Part shown: in pieces, positions 36,454 through 45,412 of the stretch
Position numbering within the stretch: position 1 is the first letter of the stretch
How the letters are laid out: each line of letters starts with the position of its first letter
NCBI GenBank assembly: GCA_013032095.1
Contig: WQBJ01000008.1
Coordinates: 89,756 to 153,755 of the forward strand
DNA: 64,000 bases
Reading direction: 5' to 3'
Source: Ruegeria atlantica
GTDB lineage: Bacteria > Pseudomonadota > Alphaproteobacteria > Rhodobacterales > Rhodobacteraceae
Position numbers and translations under genes: made by a program
The notes under the pieces: model-generated
The model's database searches: none
Told to the model about the DNA's origin: nothing
What the model saw: only the letters and a program-made list of their open reading frames with translations

Positions 36454-37806
36454 ATGAGTAGATACATGATGCAATTCAGTTTTGACATCATCGCCAGGGC
36501 ATCGGTTTCTGCCTGTACTATGGTGTTGTCCGCTGCGTTGCTTTTGTCGCTGTATTTGGGAGCGGCCAATGCACAGCAACTCTCTCACTCGGATCCGTAT
36601 CAAAACTCAATCGCCATTGCGAGCGATGCAAATGTACATGAAGACGTCCTTGCTCGGCATGTGGTTGCATTGGGTGTAGATGATCTCACAGATCTTGCAG
36701 ATATCTGGCAGCGCCGCGTCCAAACCAACTTGGCGAAAATAGCTGATGGTTTAACACGGCTGAAAACTGTGGCAGATGATCAAGTTCCCGAACTCGTCGC
36801 CGAGATCAAGGCAATAAACCGACAAAACATCGGTGATTTTCAGAACTATATCGTCGTGGTCAACGCTTTGGGGCGAAAAGACGGACCAGAAGAAGAATTG
36901 AAGAAGCATGAAGGCTTCATAAAGGGGTTTGTTGGCGAACTTATGTTGTCATACCAGTGGTCCGCAATCGCTCATCTTTCATGGGATTGGTTGCGGTCTG
37001 GTAGGGGGGGGCTAAGGGCACTTAGCGGGATTATCCGGTCTGTTTTAATCCTCGGCGCTGCAATTCTCCTCGGGGGAGCTTTAAAACGACTTTCTAGCCA
37101 ATGGTTGCGTAAGCGCGACGAAGAACATCAAATTGCTGCCGTTGTAGTCCCAAATGTTATTCGATGGAGCGTTATTGCTCTTGGTTTGCTCTTCGCCATG
37201 TGGGGACTCGGTGTAAATATAGGTGTCACGACGGCCATTATCGGTGGTATCGGATTTCTTGTCGCCTTCATGATGCAGAACCTATTTCAAAGTGTGATAG
37301 GTGGTTTTCTGCTTCAAACGACAAACCCGTATTCAAAGGGTGATATTATTTCAATTGACCAAACCATCGGAACTGTCGTCGACGTTAATGTGATTTCTAC
37401 AAAGCTGAGAACTTTCGACAATCGATTGGTCCAAATTCCAAACCAGTCAATCTGGCAGGGCTCAATGGAAAACCTTACCAAGTATCGTGTTCGGCGCGTC
37501 GATCTTGTTTTTGGCATTGGATACAAAGATGATATTGAGCGCGCGAAGGCGATCCTTGCCGAGATGGTGGAAACTGACGAGCGTTGCCTGAAGAGCCCGG
37601 AAGCGCGCATTTTCGTCGGTGAGTTAGGACCCTCATCTGTGAACATCTTTTGCAGACCGTGGGTGCGAACCGATGACTACTGGGATGTGATGTGGGACTT
37701 TACAGAGACTGGTAAGACCCTCTTGCAGAATGAAGGTATCTTTATCGCGTATCCGCAAATGGACGTACATGTACACACCAACGAGGTGGTTTCTCCTGAC
37801 AGTTGA
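36454..37806 (+). CDS. MscS-family mechanosensitive channel
   Basis: A 450-residue protein with a signal peptide (ending GAANAQ), a periplasmic helical region of about 130 residues, and a membrane block with helices at about 185-210, 225-248 and 252-285. The pore helix region (GVTTAIIGGIGFLVAFMMQNLFQSVIGGFLL) and the MscS beta domain (PYSKGDIISIDQTIGTVVDVNVISTKLRTFDNRLVQIPN) are clear. It opens under membrane tension to release solutes. The gene stands alone with no strong ribosome site; ATGs at 36454, 36466 and 36469 are possible. Confidence 0.9.
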   Translation: MSRYMMQFSFDIIARASVSACTMVLSAALLLSLYLGAANAQQLSHSDPYQNSIAIASDANVHEDVLARHVVALGVDDLTDLADIWQRRVQTNLAKIADGLTRLKTVADDQVPELVAEIKAINRQNIGDFQNYIVVVNALGRKDGPEEELKKHEGFIKGFVGELMLSYQWSAIAHLSWDWLRSGRGGLRALSGIIRSVLILGAAILLGGALKRLSSQWLRKRDEEHQIAAVVVPNVIRWSVIALGLLFAMWGLGVNIGVTTAIIGGIGFLVAFMMQNLFQSVIGGFLLQTTNPYSKGDIISIDQTIGTVVDVNVISTKLRTFDNRLVQIPNQSIWQGSMENLTKYRVRRVDLVFGIGYKDDIERAKAILAEMVETDERCLKSPEARIFVGELGPSSVNIFCRPWVRTDDYWDVMWDFTETGKTLLQNEGIFIAYPQMDVHVHTNEVVSPDS

Positions 37807-38216
37807 AACGTGCTGTGCCGAATTGCTTTTAACTATGTAAAAAGCGCAGTATTGCCCGTTGAATTATAGGCCATATGCCTCATCTGCACATATTTGTTTG
37901 CGAAAATGCCCGACGGATGAGAGCAACCGGTTCCTCGAATGGTGAATACGCCCAACAACGGCAATGGGAAATATTAGCCTGAGTCTCACACTGGGTTTCG
38001 CGTGATCGCCAAAAAAGCGGTGAAGGCGGTGCTTCACAAAAAGCATGTGAAAAAAGTCACTCTCAATCAACAACCTCCGACACATTGACCAATCCCAAGC
38101 ACCTCGGTGTATGGTGGAATGCGTATGCAAATCGCGGCAGATGAAAACAACAAAATAGCTGATTGACTATTGGAGTGAAGTTAACTCCTCGGGGACCTTC
38201 AAACTGGATTGGATTA
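37807..38216. other. Gap between mscS and membrane-protein gene
   Basis: About 410 bp. An 88-codon minus-strand frame (37864-38130) has no signal, domain or ribosome site that I trust. Nothing else recognised. Confidence 0.35.
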
Positions 38217-38711
38217 ATGCCCACTTCTACACCAAAAGGTAAAACCCCAAGGTTGGTTTCGACCATCAGTATGGCGTTGATCGGGGCAAGCTTATTTCTG
38301 TTATTCCTGTCTCGCGATCTTTCTGAAGGTTTGCAAGTTGAATGGGCAAGGGAGAACTTGGGACTTGTTGCTCGTTACGTTATCGCAATGTTGCTGGGCG
38401 GTGCGATAATGGGCTATTTGCTTGCTTCAATGTTTGGTCATGCTGGTTTGGGTGGGTGGATTTGGGCCTTCATAGGAGGGCTACTATCAACTTTGGTTGC
38501 GGGGGCCTGTGGAAGCCTCATCGGGTTGCTACCCGATCTGCTTGCGGACGGATGGCAAGCGAAAGACTTAGTGGCCATTCTTTTTGGATTTCTGGTTTTA
38601 CCAATTGCCGCCGCCGAAAAACTTGGCTCATCCGTGATTTGGCTGACAGCTGTGGCAGCGACACATGTGTTGTCAAAATATGAACGCTCAAAGCTTAGGA
38701 AGCGTGTTTGA
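38217..38711 (+). CDS. Hypothetical integral membrane protein
   Basis: A 164-residue protein with about four hydrophobic helices (residues about 15-33, 50-72, 78-102 and 118-145) and a basic tail ending SKYERSKLRKRV. Glycine-rich helix packing is evident (GHAGLGGWIWAFIGGLLS). No catalytic motif is visible, and I do not recognise the family. The ATG at 38217 begins a plausible cytoplasmic N-terminus; an upstream TTG is possible but less likely. Confidence 0.6.
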   Translation: MPTSTPKGKTPRLVSTISMALIGASLFLLFLSRDLSEGLQVEWARENLGLVARYVIAMLLGGAIMGYLLASMFGHAGLGGWIWAFIGGLLSTLVAGACGSLIGLLPDLLADGWQAKDLVAILFGFLVLPIAAAEKLGSSVIWLTAVAATHVLSKYERSKLRKRV

Positions 38712-38775
38712 GCTGCCCCAAACCACTTAACTGAAGTCTCGCAGCCAGGGTCGGAATAGCAATATCAATTGGATT

Positions 38776-38832
38776 GGGCGGAAACCGCCCGACAGGTTTA
38801 AGCTATATCCTTGCTTGGGGTACCTGTCGGGC
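38776..38832. terminator. Two mutually exclusive hairpins between convergent genes
   Basis: GGGCGG-AAA-CCGCCC (38776-38790) is a compact stem. GCCCGACAGGT (38787-38797) also pairs perfectly over 11 bp with ACCTGTCGGGC (38822-38832). The two stems share bases 38787-38790, so only one can form completely. They lie between the convergent membrane-protein and 144-residue genes, where a bidirectional terminator is expected. Confidence 0.6.
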
Positions 38833-38877
38833 AATCAACTAGTTCAGGCTTGGTATCGTCACCCAGGATCTGTCCGC

Positions 38878-39312
38878 TCAAGCCTGGAGCATATGGCCAA
38901 GCTCTGGCCGACCTACGCCTCTAACTACCAAATGCTCCCCTTTAACCTGAGCAAGGGCATCGACTAGCATCGAGTCCGCATTTTCACTAGCGTCGAGCAA
39001 GTAGTCCGTTACCTGGGGCAAAGCGCCATTCCATCTGGGACAAGCCAGCGCAAACTGAGCGAAAAAGTTGGCGAGGAACTTAAACAGCCGCTCCGGACTC
39101 GTTTCTCCGGATTCTCGGGCCGCCCAAAGTAGAGTTTCCCACATAGCGTTTTCAAACGCGACCTGTGCCGTGTTGGACCCTTGAAAGTCAATCCAGATTT
39201 GGTTTTCGCGGGCAAGCCTCAGTTCTGATACCTTCAGCACAAGGTTGTGTGCGGCAGCAGTGGTCGAAGGGTATTGATCCCTTAAGACTTTCAGAAGTTC
39301 AAATTGTGACAT
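38878..39312 (-). CDS. Hypothetical protein, mostly helical
   Basis: A 144-residue soluble protein starting MSQFELLKVLRDQYPSTTAAAHNLVLKVSELRLAREN, with GGGAGAG just upstream of the ATG. Sequence composition suggests a helical fold. No motif, signal peptide or membrane segment is seen and no family is recognised. It faces the upstream membrane-protein gene convergently. Confidence 0.6.
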   Translation of the reverse strand: MSQFELLKVLRDQYPSTTAAAHNLVLKVSELRLARENQIWIDFQGSNTAQVAFENAMWETLLWAARESGETSPERLFKFLANFFAQFALACPRWNGALPQVTDYLLDASENADSMLVDALAQVKGEHLVVRGVGRPELGHMLQA

Positions 39313-39782
39313 TTGTCTCTCCCGTTTCCGTTTTCACCAAACAGAAATGTGAAAGAGCGGCTGCAAACAGTAGGTTTCCTACTGTAGTGTAACTGTAAAT
39401 TACAGAGATCTGAGTGCAGGAAAGCCGGACATCTTTTTCCAGCCAACCATCAATTTATATGAAAACCTGTTTAGTTCTCAGCTCGGACTGCATCACATTG
39501 AGAAAGCCATCGCAGGATAACTCCGCCAAAAAAACAGAGTACGTTCGCTGTGTGGAGAGTCAGGGCACCGAAAATTTGCAGAGAAACGAAAGATAGATAG
39601 ACTGGTCTAGTAAGGCCCTAAAAATAGAAAAGATGCTCTCCGAAGGGACGATAAAACTTGAGGTTTAGGCCAATGTCTACCGTGTCTGTCAGCCTATACC
39701 TTTCGTGGAACGTGGAAACAGGCAAAAGAAAAAACGCCGAGGTTTCCCAGATACGTAAGTGACCGACAGAACGGGGCAGAGA
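39313..39782. other. Divergent gap of about 470 bp
   Basis: The control region between the minus-strand 144-residue gene and the plus-strand GAP-family gene. It has AT-rich promoter-like stretches and a small hairpin (AGTAGGTTTCCTACT, 39369-39383). A start-less frame across 39410-39518 is protein-like but has no initiation codon. Confidence 0.35.
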
Positions 39783-40481
39783 ATGAGTGACATTTGGGTT
39801 GTTGGAATACCTATTTTGTTGGTTGACGTAGTCAGCCCAGTCCTACTGGCTGCAACGGCTTTTGCCCTGACAGGGAGCCGGCCAATTGCAAATAGTTGCG
39901 CGCTTATCTTAGGTCATACAATTGCGTACTTTGTGATGGGGGTCCTGATCGTTTACGGGCTTGCGGAACTGCTAGCTCCGGTGGTGGACTTTGTCGTCAC
40001 GGGGTTCGTGAGTCCGACGCGCATCAATTTCGTAATTGGCTTTCTTCTCGGCTTAGTTTTGCTCGGCCTCGCTTCTAGGGTGAGTACAAGTGCGGAAATG
40101 GAAAAACAGTCTGCCCGGTCCGAGGCGAGCCAACAGAAGGAAGGTGTGCTGCCGTCCTTAGTAATGGGGGCGACCCTGTGTATCGTAGGGATGCCATTCG
40201 CTGTACCCTATTTCGGCTTCATAAATGAGATGTTCCGATTCAACGTTCAGTCGAAACCTTTAGGTTTGCTGGTCTACAACCTCTTCTACGCGCTGCCTTA
40301 TTTTCTGATTCCAGTTGCATATGCTGTCACTGGCAAGGCAATTGTAGATCGACTAAGCGCGCTCAATCAGTTCATTAGCACTACCGCGGCGTGGCTTGTC
40401 CCACTCTTGTTTGGAGTCTTGGGATTGGCTTTCATTGTCGATGCAATCAAGTATTTCCTTACAGGGTCTGGTTTGGTTTGA
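39783..40481 (+). CDS. GAP-family (Sap-like) integral membrane protein
   Basis: A 232-residue membrane protein with six hydrophobic helices in two halves joined by a charged loop (EMEKQSARSEASQQKEG). The pattern matches the GAP family, whose mycobacterial members help place glycolipids and sulfolipids at the cell surface. The start MSDIWVVGIPILLVDVVSP was preferred over an upstream in-frame start because it begins the first helix and has a GGGGCAGAG site. The substrate is unknown; a lipid role is suggested only by family. Confidence 0.65.
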   Translation: MSDIWVVGIPILLVDVVSPVLLAATAFALTGSRPIANSCALILGHTIAYFVMGVLIVYGLAELLAPVVDFVVTGFVSPTRINFVIGFLLGLVLLGLASRVSTSAEMEKQSARSEASQQKEGVLPSLVMGATLCIVGMPFAVPYFGFINEMFRFNVQSKPLGLLVYNLFYALPYFLIPVAYAVTGKAIVDRLSALNQFISTTAAWLVPLLFGVLGLAFIVDAIKYFLTGSGLV

Positions 40482-40733
40482 ATTCAAACGCATTGTTCGG
40501 AAACGAATTTGTGGCATTTAGGCACCTGTTTTCGCGCCGATACGCTACTTGTGAACAAACAAACCCAATCCGATCCGGCAATGACGTTTACTCTAAATAG
40601 TGGAACAATTGGGCGCTGATTGACCAACAACACAAGTCTTCTTGCGTGAACGACACTGAACTTTTGACGATACGTCGCACAAAACCTCGCAGCGCTAGCA
40701 ATACGTTAGTAGTTTAACTGTTTAGGGAAATGA

Positions 40734-41621
40734 ATGGGCGTTAGTGCATCAGCTGGGTTGTCCGCGGTCTTGAGGGCATTGGCACTCTTGGCTGGCACAC
40801 TGGTCTGCAGCACTGCGACAGCCCAATTTCCTATCGCAGGAAACTATGGGCTAGGGGCTGGACTTGGGCAGACCTCTGCCAGTCTGCCACCCCAAGGGAC
40901 CAGAGTGATCGAAAACGGATGGATAAATTATGACATCCAACGATACGTCGATGACAACGGAAACGATATCGGCGCACCTACTTCGACAGTGAACGCGGCA
41001 CGACTGACCTTCCGCTACGTTTTTCGCGACGTCAAACTGTTGGGTGCCGATTATTCGGCGGGGGTAGTCCTTACATACAGAGATCAGGTCTTGCGGCCAG
41101 AGCCTGGGCTGGGACAAGGATATCATCTAGGCGACACGGTTGTGACGCCTGTTGCTCTAGGCTGGCATCACGAAAACTGGCATTTTCAAACATCATATAC
41201 CTTTTGGGCTCCAACCGGAGAATTCGAAGCCGGAGGATCTACCAATACCGGCAAGGGGCTGTGGAGCCATGTGCTTTTCGCCGGTACGACCTGGAAGCAG
41301 AACGCCGATCTGCCTTGGGCGGCGACGTTTCAAGCAAGGTGCGAGAAATTCGGACGTCAGGAGTCCACTGACATACGCCCCGGTGACGTTTTTACTTTGG
41401 AACTTGCCTTCGGCAAAGAAGTCGCCCGAGGCATTAACCTGGGGCTGTTGGCGGCTCGTTCAGTTCAAGTTTCTAAACAAAGCGTTACGCCCGGAGGCGA
41501 CCCTTCGAAGTATGAGATCAACCTGGTTGAACCTTACGGCATATGGAAGCCCGAAGGTCTTCCAGGCGCTCAGATTGCTCTGAGGTTGGGGAAGGAATTT
41601 GACAATCGAAACACCACCTAA
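40734..41621 (+). CDS. Outer-membrane transporter-like protein (MetA/SphA type)
   Basis: A 295-residue protein with a signal peptide (ending STATAQ) and a beta-barrel of the phenol-degradation MetA group (PF13557-like): NYGLGAGLGQTSASLPPQGTRVIENG, YSAGVVLTYR, LGDTVVTPVALGWHHENWHFQTSYTFWAPTGEF. The family is thought to take up hydrophobic compounds across the outer membrane. AGGGAAATGA precedes the ATG. The stop overlaps the next barrel gene by 23 bp, indicating joint expression. Confidence 0.75.
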   Translation: MGVSASAGLSAVLRALALLAGTLVCSTATAQFPIAGNYGLGAGLGQTSASLPPQGTRVIENGWINYDIQRYVDDNGNDIGAPTSTVNAARLTFRYVFRDVKLLGADYSAGVVLTYRDQVLRPEPGLGQGYHLGDTVVTPVALGWHHENWHFQTSYTFWAPTGEFEAGGSTNTGKGLWSHVLFAGTTWKQNADLPWAATFQARCEKFGRQESTDIRPGDVFTLELAFGKEVARGINLGLLAARSVQVSKQSVTPGGDPSKYEINLVEPYGIWKPEGLPGAQIALRLGKEFDNRNTT

Positions 41622-42639
41622 GGTGTTGCGACCCTTTTGTCGCTTGCCTACGCATTTTGGAAAGAGCGTATGCGCGCGCGCAGTGCGCCAAGTACGTGAT
41701 CAGTTAATACTGAACGCGAAGCAAGTTTGCTTGTCGATTGGAATTCTAGGTTTTGCATCTGCCTCGACAGCGCAAACCGTTAATCCGGATGCATCTGAGG
41801 CAGCCGCGCGTGCAGCGCTTGCGGTCTTGAGTATTGCCGCGACGCCAAATGAGACGCTGTCTTCGTTTTCTTTTTTAAGAGCATCAGGCGACACCAACAG
41901 TCTGCGATCAACTCAGCTTCGGGGTGGTATCAGTCCTCTTGAAAACGGTCTCTATCTTGAAGGGCTTGTGGCTTATCAGGTGTACAACCCTGTTGTTTTC
42001 TTTCCCGACATCGCACCTGGCGTCGACGTGGACGTGACTTGGGCGAGTGTAGCAGCCACCTTCGGAATAGGCTGGGAGTTTCCTTTGGGCAATGACTGGC
42101 ACTTTCGCCCTGTTGGTCACTTATCGCTCGGCCACGTTTCGGCAGACGCTTCGATCATCGACTTCCCAATTTTTCCAGCCCGTTCAGGACCAACTGGCCC
42201 AATTGATGGTGATTTGAATGCACTAGGTGTCGGTGCGTCTGTCGGGGTCTATCGCGAAGCCAGGTATGGTCCGTGGCAGGCTGAATACCGGTTTCGCCAA
42301 ACATTCCTTGAGTTTCATCCAATTGATGAACCACAAGCTGGGGACGCCGAGGCCAATTCCAACCAGACAACAATTTTTTCTCGCTATCGCTATCCCTTGA
42401 AAGATGTGGAACTCTTCAATCTGTCGACCCAACTCGTGCTGGATGCCGGCTTGGTGTTTTACCGCGGAGATGCCGCTGAGGTTCTGGATACGGATTGGCT
42501 GGCAACTGCAGGCGTTGGAGTCGAGTTTGACACAAGCCGAATTGGTATTCCCGCGGTCAAAGCAGGGCGCATAATGCTGAACGGTGTAGTTGCAGAAGAT
42601 TTCGACGGGTTTTCTATAGGCTTTGGTCTCAGATTTTAG
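41599..42639 (+). CDS. Outer-membrane beta-barrel protein, paralogue of the fusion's barrel
   Basis: Up to 346 residues. A signal-like stretch (CLSIGILGFASASTAQ) precedes a short Ala-rich helix and the barrel (GLYLEGLVAYQVYNPVVFFPDI, WASVAATFGIGWEFPLGNDWHFRPVGHLSLGHVSAD), ending in Phe (GFSIGFGLRF) as barrel proteins do. LSIAATPNET, the RGGxSPLENGLYLEG block and the ending match the barrel half of the 30.3-32.0 kb fusion. No ATG fits: TTG 41599 (with GGAAGGAA but inside the previous gene), GTG 41623 or TTG 41626 are candidates. Function unknown. Confidence 0.7.
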   Translation: MTIETPPKVLRPFCRLPTHFGKSVCARAVRQVRDQLILNAKQVCLSIGILGFASASTAQTVNPDASEAAARAALAVLSIAATPNETLSSFSFLRASGDTNSLRSTQLRGGISPLENGLYLEGLVAYQVYNPVVFFPDIAPGVDVDVTWASVAATFGIGWEFPLGNDWHFRPVGHLSLGHVSADASIIDFPIFPARSGPTGPIDGDLNALGVGASVGVYREARYGPWQAEYRFRQTFLEFHPIDEPQAGDAEANSNQTTIFSRYRYPLKDVELFNLSTQLVLDAGLVFYRGDAAEVLDTDWLATAGVGVEFDTSRIGIPAVKAGRIMLNGVVAEDFDGFSIGFGLRF

Positions 42640-42873
42640 TGCTGTATGCAGCGCTTATCTGACCAAGACCCCAAGTCATCGTCAAAATTTGAAAGTCACA
42701 GCAATCAAGCCTCGATCACTTACGGGCGTACACAGTTTCGCCTCGCTTTGGCTGAAAAAGAAAAACTTTTGGCGCTAATTCAAATGAGTGAATGCACGAT
42801 CACATCCAATATTGAATGACAGTGCCACGCAAGGTGCTTTGCAAGTTACAGAGATAGAATTGGAGCGTCAGTC

Positions 42874-43389
42874 ATGAAGACCGAAGCAGTCAGTGCCGTC
42901 GAAGTAATCAACATGCATTTAAACAGACACTACGAAGCCGATCAGCGCGCAGATGCTGTTGTTGAAATGCTTCTTGAAAATGAAATCTCCAGCGCGGATT
43001 TCTGGCCCTTGCTGCAGGGTTTGTGGAGTGGGTTTGAAAAAATCGATCACACTATGTTCGTTCACGCAATGGACGCAGAAAAACGAAAGTCACATTGGAT
43101 TCCTTCAGCCGAGTGGCATCAGCTTCCCAGAGAAATCTCTGTTTTCCGCGGTCAAAGCCTAGGAAAAGAAGTTGGTTTGTCTTGGACGACAAACTTTGAT
43201 GCAGCATTGGACTATGCAATTGGATGTCATGGTTTGACAGCCAAAACTCCGATCATCCTTGAAACTAGAATCCCCAAAAGTGCTGTCGCAATGGTGATCG
43301 AAATAGGTGAACCAAATGAACTTGTCTTGTGGAAAGCACCACTGATTTCGGACTGCGTAATCACGCAGATATCGTCAGTCGCGCACTAG
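42874..43389 (+). CDS. Hypothetical protein with possible ADP-ribosyltransferase-like motifs
   Basis: A 171-residue soluble protein. The C-terminal half reads VFRGQSLGKEVGLSWTTNFDAALDYAIG, then PIILETRIPKSAVAMVIEIGEPNELVLW. The spacing of Arg92 (FRG), Ser103 (LSWT) and Glu149 (NELVL) resembles the R-S-E layout of ADP-ribosyltransferase-fold proteins found in phages and effectors. This is pattern resemblance only. The N-terminal 80 residues are helical. GGAG lies 9 bp upstream of the ATG. It is convergent with an AraC-type regulator gene. Confidence 0.65.
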   Translation: MKTEAVSAVEVINMHLNRHYEADQRADAVVEMLLENEISSADFWPLLQGLWSGFEKIDHTMFVHAMDAEKRKSHWIPSAEWHQLPREISVFRGQSLGKEVGLSWTTNFDAALDYAIGCHGLTAKTPIILETRIPKSAVAMVIEIGEPNELVLWKAPLISDCVITQISSVAH

Positions 43390-43454
43390 TGAAGCAGAAG
43401 CGTATCTCAGGTGTGGTTCAATTGCGAAGGTAGAAATCAGGGCGTCACGTCGGC

Positions 43455-44456
43455 TTAGGTTTTTCTTTGAAATTCACGCGGTGTTAAATCGGTCCAACGC
43501 TTGAATGCAGTGGAGAACGCGGGTTGGTCAGCAAAACCCAGGTAGAATGCAACTTCTCCGATGCCGAACCCGTCCTTGAGATACGTCTTCGCAAGATCAC
43601 ACCTGATGTTACTGACGATACTACGAAAACTCAGGCCTTCTTCATTGAGGCGTCGCGACAATGATCGAGTGCTGAGCCCAAGACTTGCGGCCACTTCTTG
43701 CACACTAGGAATTTGCCCAGGCAGCGCGTTCAATAACAGTGATTCAACCTTGCCACAAGTACTAGGCGCGCGCCCGACGCTTTCATTCAAAAGTTTGTCG
43801 CCGTAGTCGGCCAAGTGTTCTTGGAGGGCTGGGTCATAGCTTGGTATTGGGAGATCAAGAGATGATAGCGAAAGGATGAGTTCAGTCTTCTCGGAATCAA
43901 AGGAAACGACGCATCCAGCGGCTTTCTGAATCTCGGGTCCTGCTGATCGGACCATATGTTGGAACCGAATCTCCAGAGGATGGACAGGAGCATTCGTAAC
44001 CACACGCATTAACGATATTGCCGAGAAAACAAGAAACTCTGTCCGACGATGGTATTTGACGAGCCCTCCATCAGTAATGTGCATCTGAAGCGAAGCATGA
44101 TTTCCCGACAAAACAAGGCTGTAGTCAATAGTATCATCAACCAACGCGCCATAATGCGCCGCGTTTTCAACAGCTTCCTTTAGATTTCGTGAATATTTTG
44201 CAATGTACCAGACGAGGTCGCGCGGTGAGTTAAATGCCAAACCTGCCATCGTGGCAAATGCCGGGTTGTTCAGATGGTCACAAGCCAAACGAACAAATTG
44301 ACCTTCTTTATACGGGTCAATCTGACTAGCAGTCTCTTTCAGGTCACTGCGTGTTAAACCAGATCCCTTTAGGACATCATTGAATACACGGCCATCTGAC
44401 ACGTATTCTTCAAACCTTCGGGCAAAGTGCCTTAGCCACGTGTTGTCGACGCCCAT
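43455..44456 (-). CDS. AraC family transcriptional regulator
   Basis: A 333-residue regulator. The long N-terminal domain is of the 'arabinose-binding domain of AraC' type seen in OruR/ArgR-like proteins (GLAFNSPRDLVWYIAKYSRNLKEAVENAAHYGALV). The C-terminal double helix-turn-helix is clear: PSVQEVAASLGLSTRSLSRRLNEEGLSFRSIV, then GIGEVAFYLGFADQPAFSTAFKRWTDLTPREFQ. AGGAAC precedes the ATG. Its targets are unknown. The short gap on its 5' side holds a 62-codon frame on the same strand. Confidence 0.9.
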   Translation of the reverse strand: MGVDNTWLRHFARRFEEYVSDGRVFNDVLKGSGLTRSDLKETASQIDPYKEGQFVRLACDHLNNPAFATMAGLAFNSPRDLVWYIAKYSRNLKEAVENAAHYGALVDDTIDYSLVLSGNHASLQMHITDGGLVKYHRRTEFLVFSAISLMRVVTNAPVHPLEIRFQHMVRSAGPEIQKAAGCVVSFDSEKTELILSLSSLDLPIPSYDPALQEHLADYGDKLLNESVGRAPSTCGKVESLLLNALPGQIPSVQEVAASLGLSTRSLSRRLNEEGLSFRSIVSNIRCDLAKTYLKDGFGIGEVAFYLGFADQPAFSTAFKRWTDLTPREFQRKT

Positions 44457-44476
44457 GAGCTGTTCCTGTAAAAAAG

Positions 44477-44665
44477 CTAAGCAGTTCTGATGCGGGGTTC
44501 TTTCGGAGCTACAAGTTTCGCTAATTCAACACCAATTTCAAAATCAGCAATAGCAGGGGCCGGAGTTGGTACGAGGCCTTTTGCTACTGGGCTGTTTCTT
44601 TCTAGCGTAAAGGCAGTTGCTGCCAGAAGAAGGGTGCCTGTCATTTCAAACAGATTGATTTGCAT
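44477..44665 (-). CDS. Small hypothetical frame upstream of the AraC regulator
   Basis: A 62-codon frame, MQINLFEMTGTLLLAATAFTLERNS, with one hydrophobic stretch and a tail ending PKEPRIRTA. It lies 20 bp upstream of the AraC gene on the same strand. The ribosome site is weak. It may be a real leader gene or chance. Confidence 0.3.
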   Translation of the reverse strand: MQINLFEMTGTLLLAATAFTLERNSPVAKGLVPTPAPAIADFEIGVELAKLVAPKEPRIRTA

Positions 44666-44812
44666 TGAATCGATCCCAACACATCTAGTTCGATGGTCCT
44701 TTAGGCTCGGCTGGGCCTTTTCGAAAAGGGATCATCCATCGCGACATTGACGACATAATTTTTATCGGATCACTGTTTTCGAGTGCCACAGAAAAACTCC
44801 GCGAACAGGTCT

Positions 44813-45370
44813 TCAGGGGCGCAGCGAAGCATTGGACGTTGTGTCGAAAAGACTGGCAATCGTTTCGCCCGCATCAGGGTTAGCTAAAACTATGAGATCG
44901 TTCTCGACCATTGCATCATAATCGAGAGAATGCCGCCAGCCTGAATGGAGTACATTCACTGTTGTCGTAACGTCGTAATCAGAGATGGTCTTGATCTGAG
45001 AAGCTGAAATGATCTCTGGTGCCTTATTACCACCATGAAAGCGTATCGCTGCGACCTCGATAGCCAAAAGCACAGTAAACGTGTCTTCTTCTAACAAGTT
45101 TGCAGAAATCTCTGGGGCCATCTCATGCGCGAGCCGGTTCAAGGATTTTAGTGACCAAGAATGATAAGAGACCCCTGGCGTTCCTACGAACGGTCTTGCT
45201 TGAACAATGCCTGCCTTTCTGGCAGCCATATCCGCCCTAAAAGCAATCTTGGCTTCGGGGTGGTGTTCAAAAAGAAGAGCCCAAAGCATCGGGTTACCGC
45301 AGGCCAAGGATTGCCCTGCCCCACTAAACATTAAACACACGGCCAGTAAAACTCTCAAGACATGCTTCAT
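44813..45370 (-). CDS. Hypothetical secreted protein
   Basis: A 185-residue protein with a signal peptide (MKHVLRVLLAVCLMFSGAGQSLA) and mature start CGNPMLWALLFEHHPEAK. GGAGAAC lies upstream of the ATG. Cleavage could leave a cysteine at +1, but the residues before it (QSLAC) match a lipobox only loosely. The rest has alternating helix and strand character and no known motif. It lies 42 bp downstream of the amidohydrolase gene on the same strand, so co-transcription is likely. Confidence 0.65.
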   Translation of the reverse strand: MKHVLRVLLAVCLMFSGAGQSLACGNPMLWALLFEHHPEAKIAFRADMAARKAGIVQARPFVGTPGVSYHSWSLKSLNRLAHEMAPEISANLLEEDTFTVLLAIEVAAIRFHGGNKAPEIISASQIKTISDYDVTTTVNVLHSGWRHSLDYDAMVENDLIVLANPDAGETIASLFDTTSNASLRP

Positions 45371-45412
45371 TACTGTTCTCCTTTCGGAGGCGGAATGCCA
45401 GAATTGCGCTTT

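Noticed and set aside
37864..38130. 88-codon minus-strand frame that might be a transposase remnant
   Set aside because: No transposase motif can be recognised and no terminal repeats flank it.
38501..38515. TTGGTTGCGGGGGCC resembles the tRNA 3' end used as att site
   Set aside because: The match stops after about 12 bases and lies inside a membrane-protein gene, where it encodes part of a glycine-rich helix.
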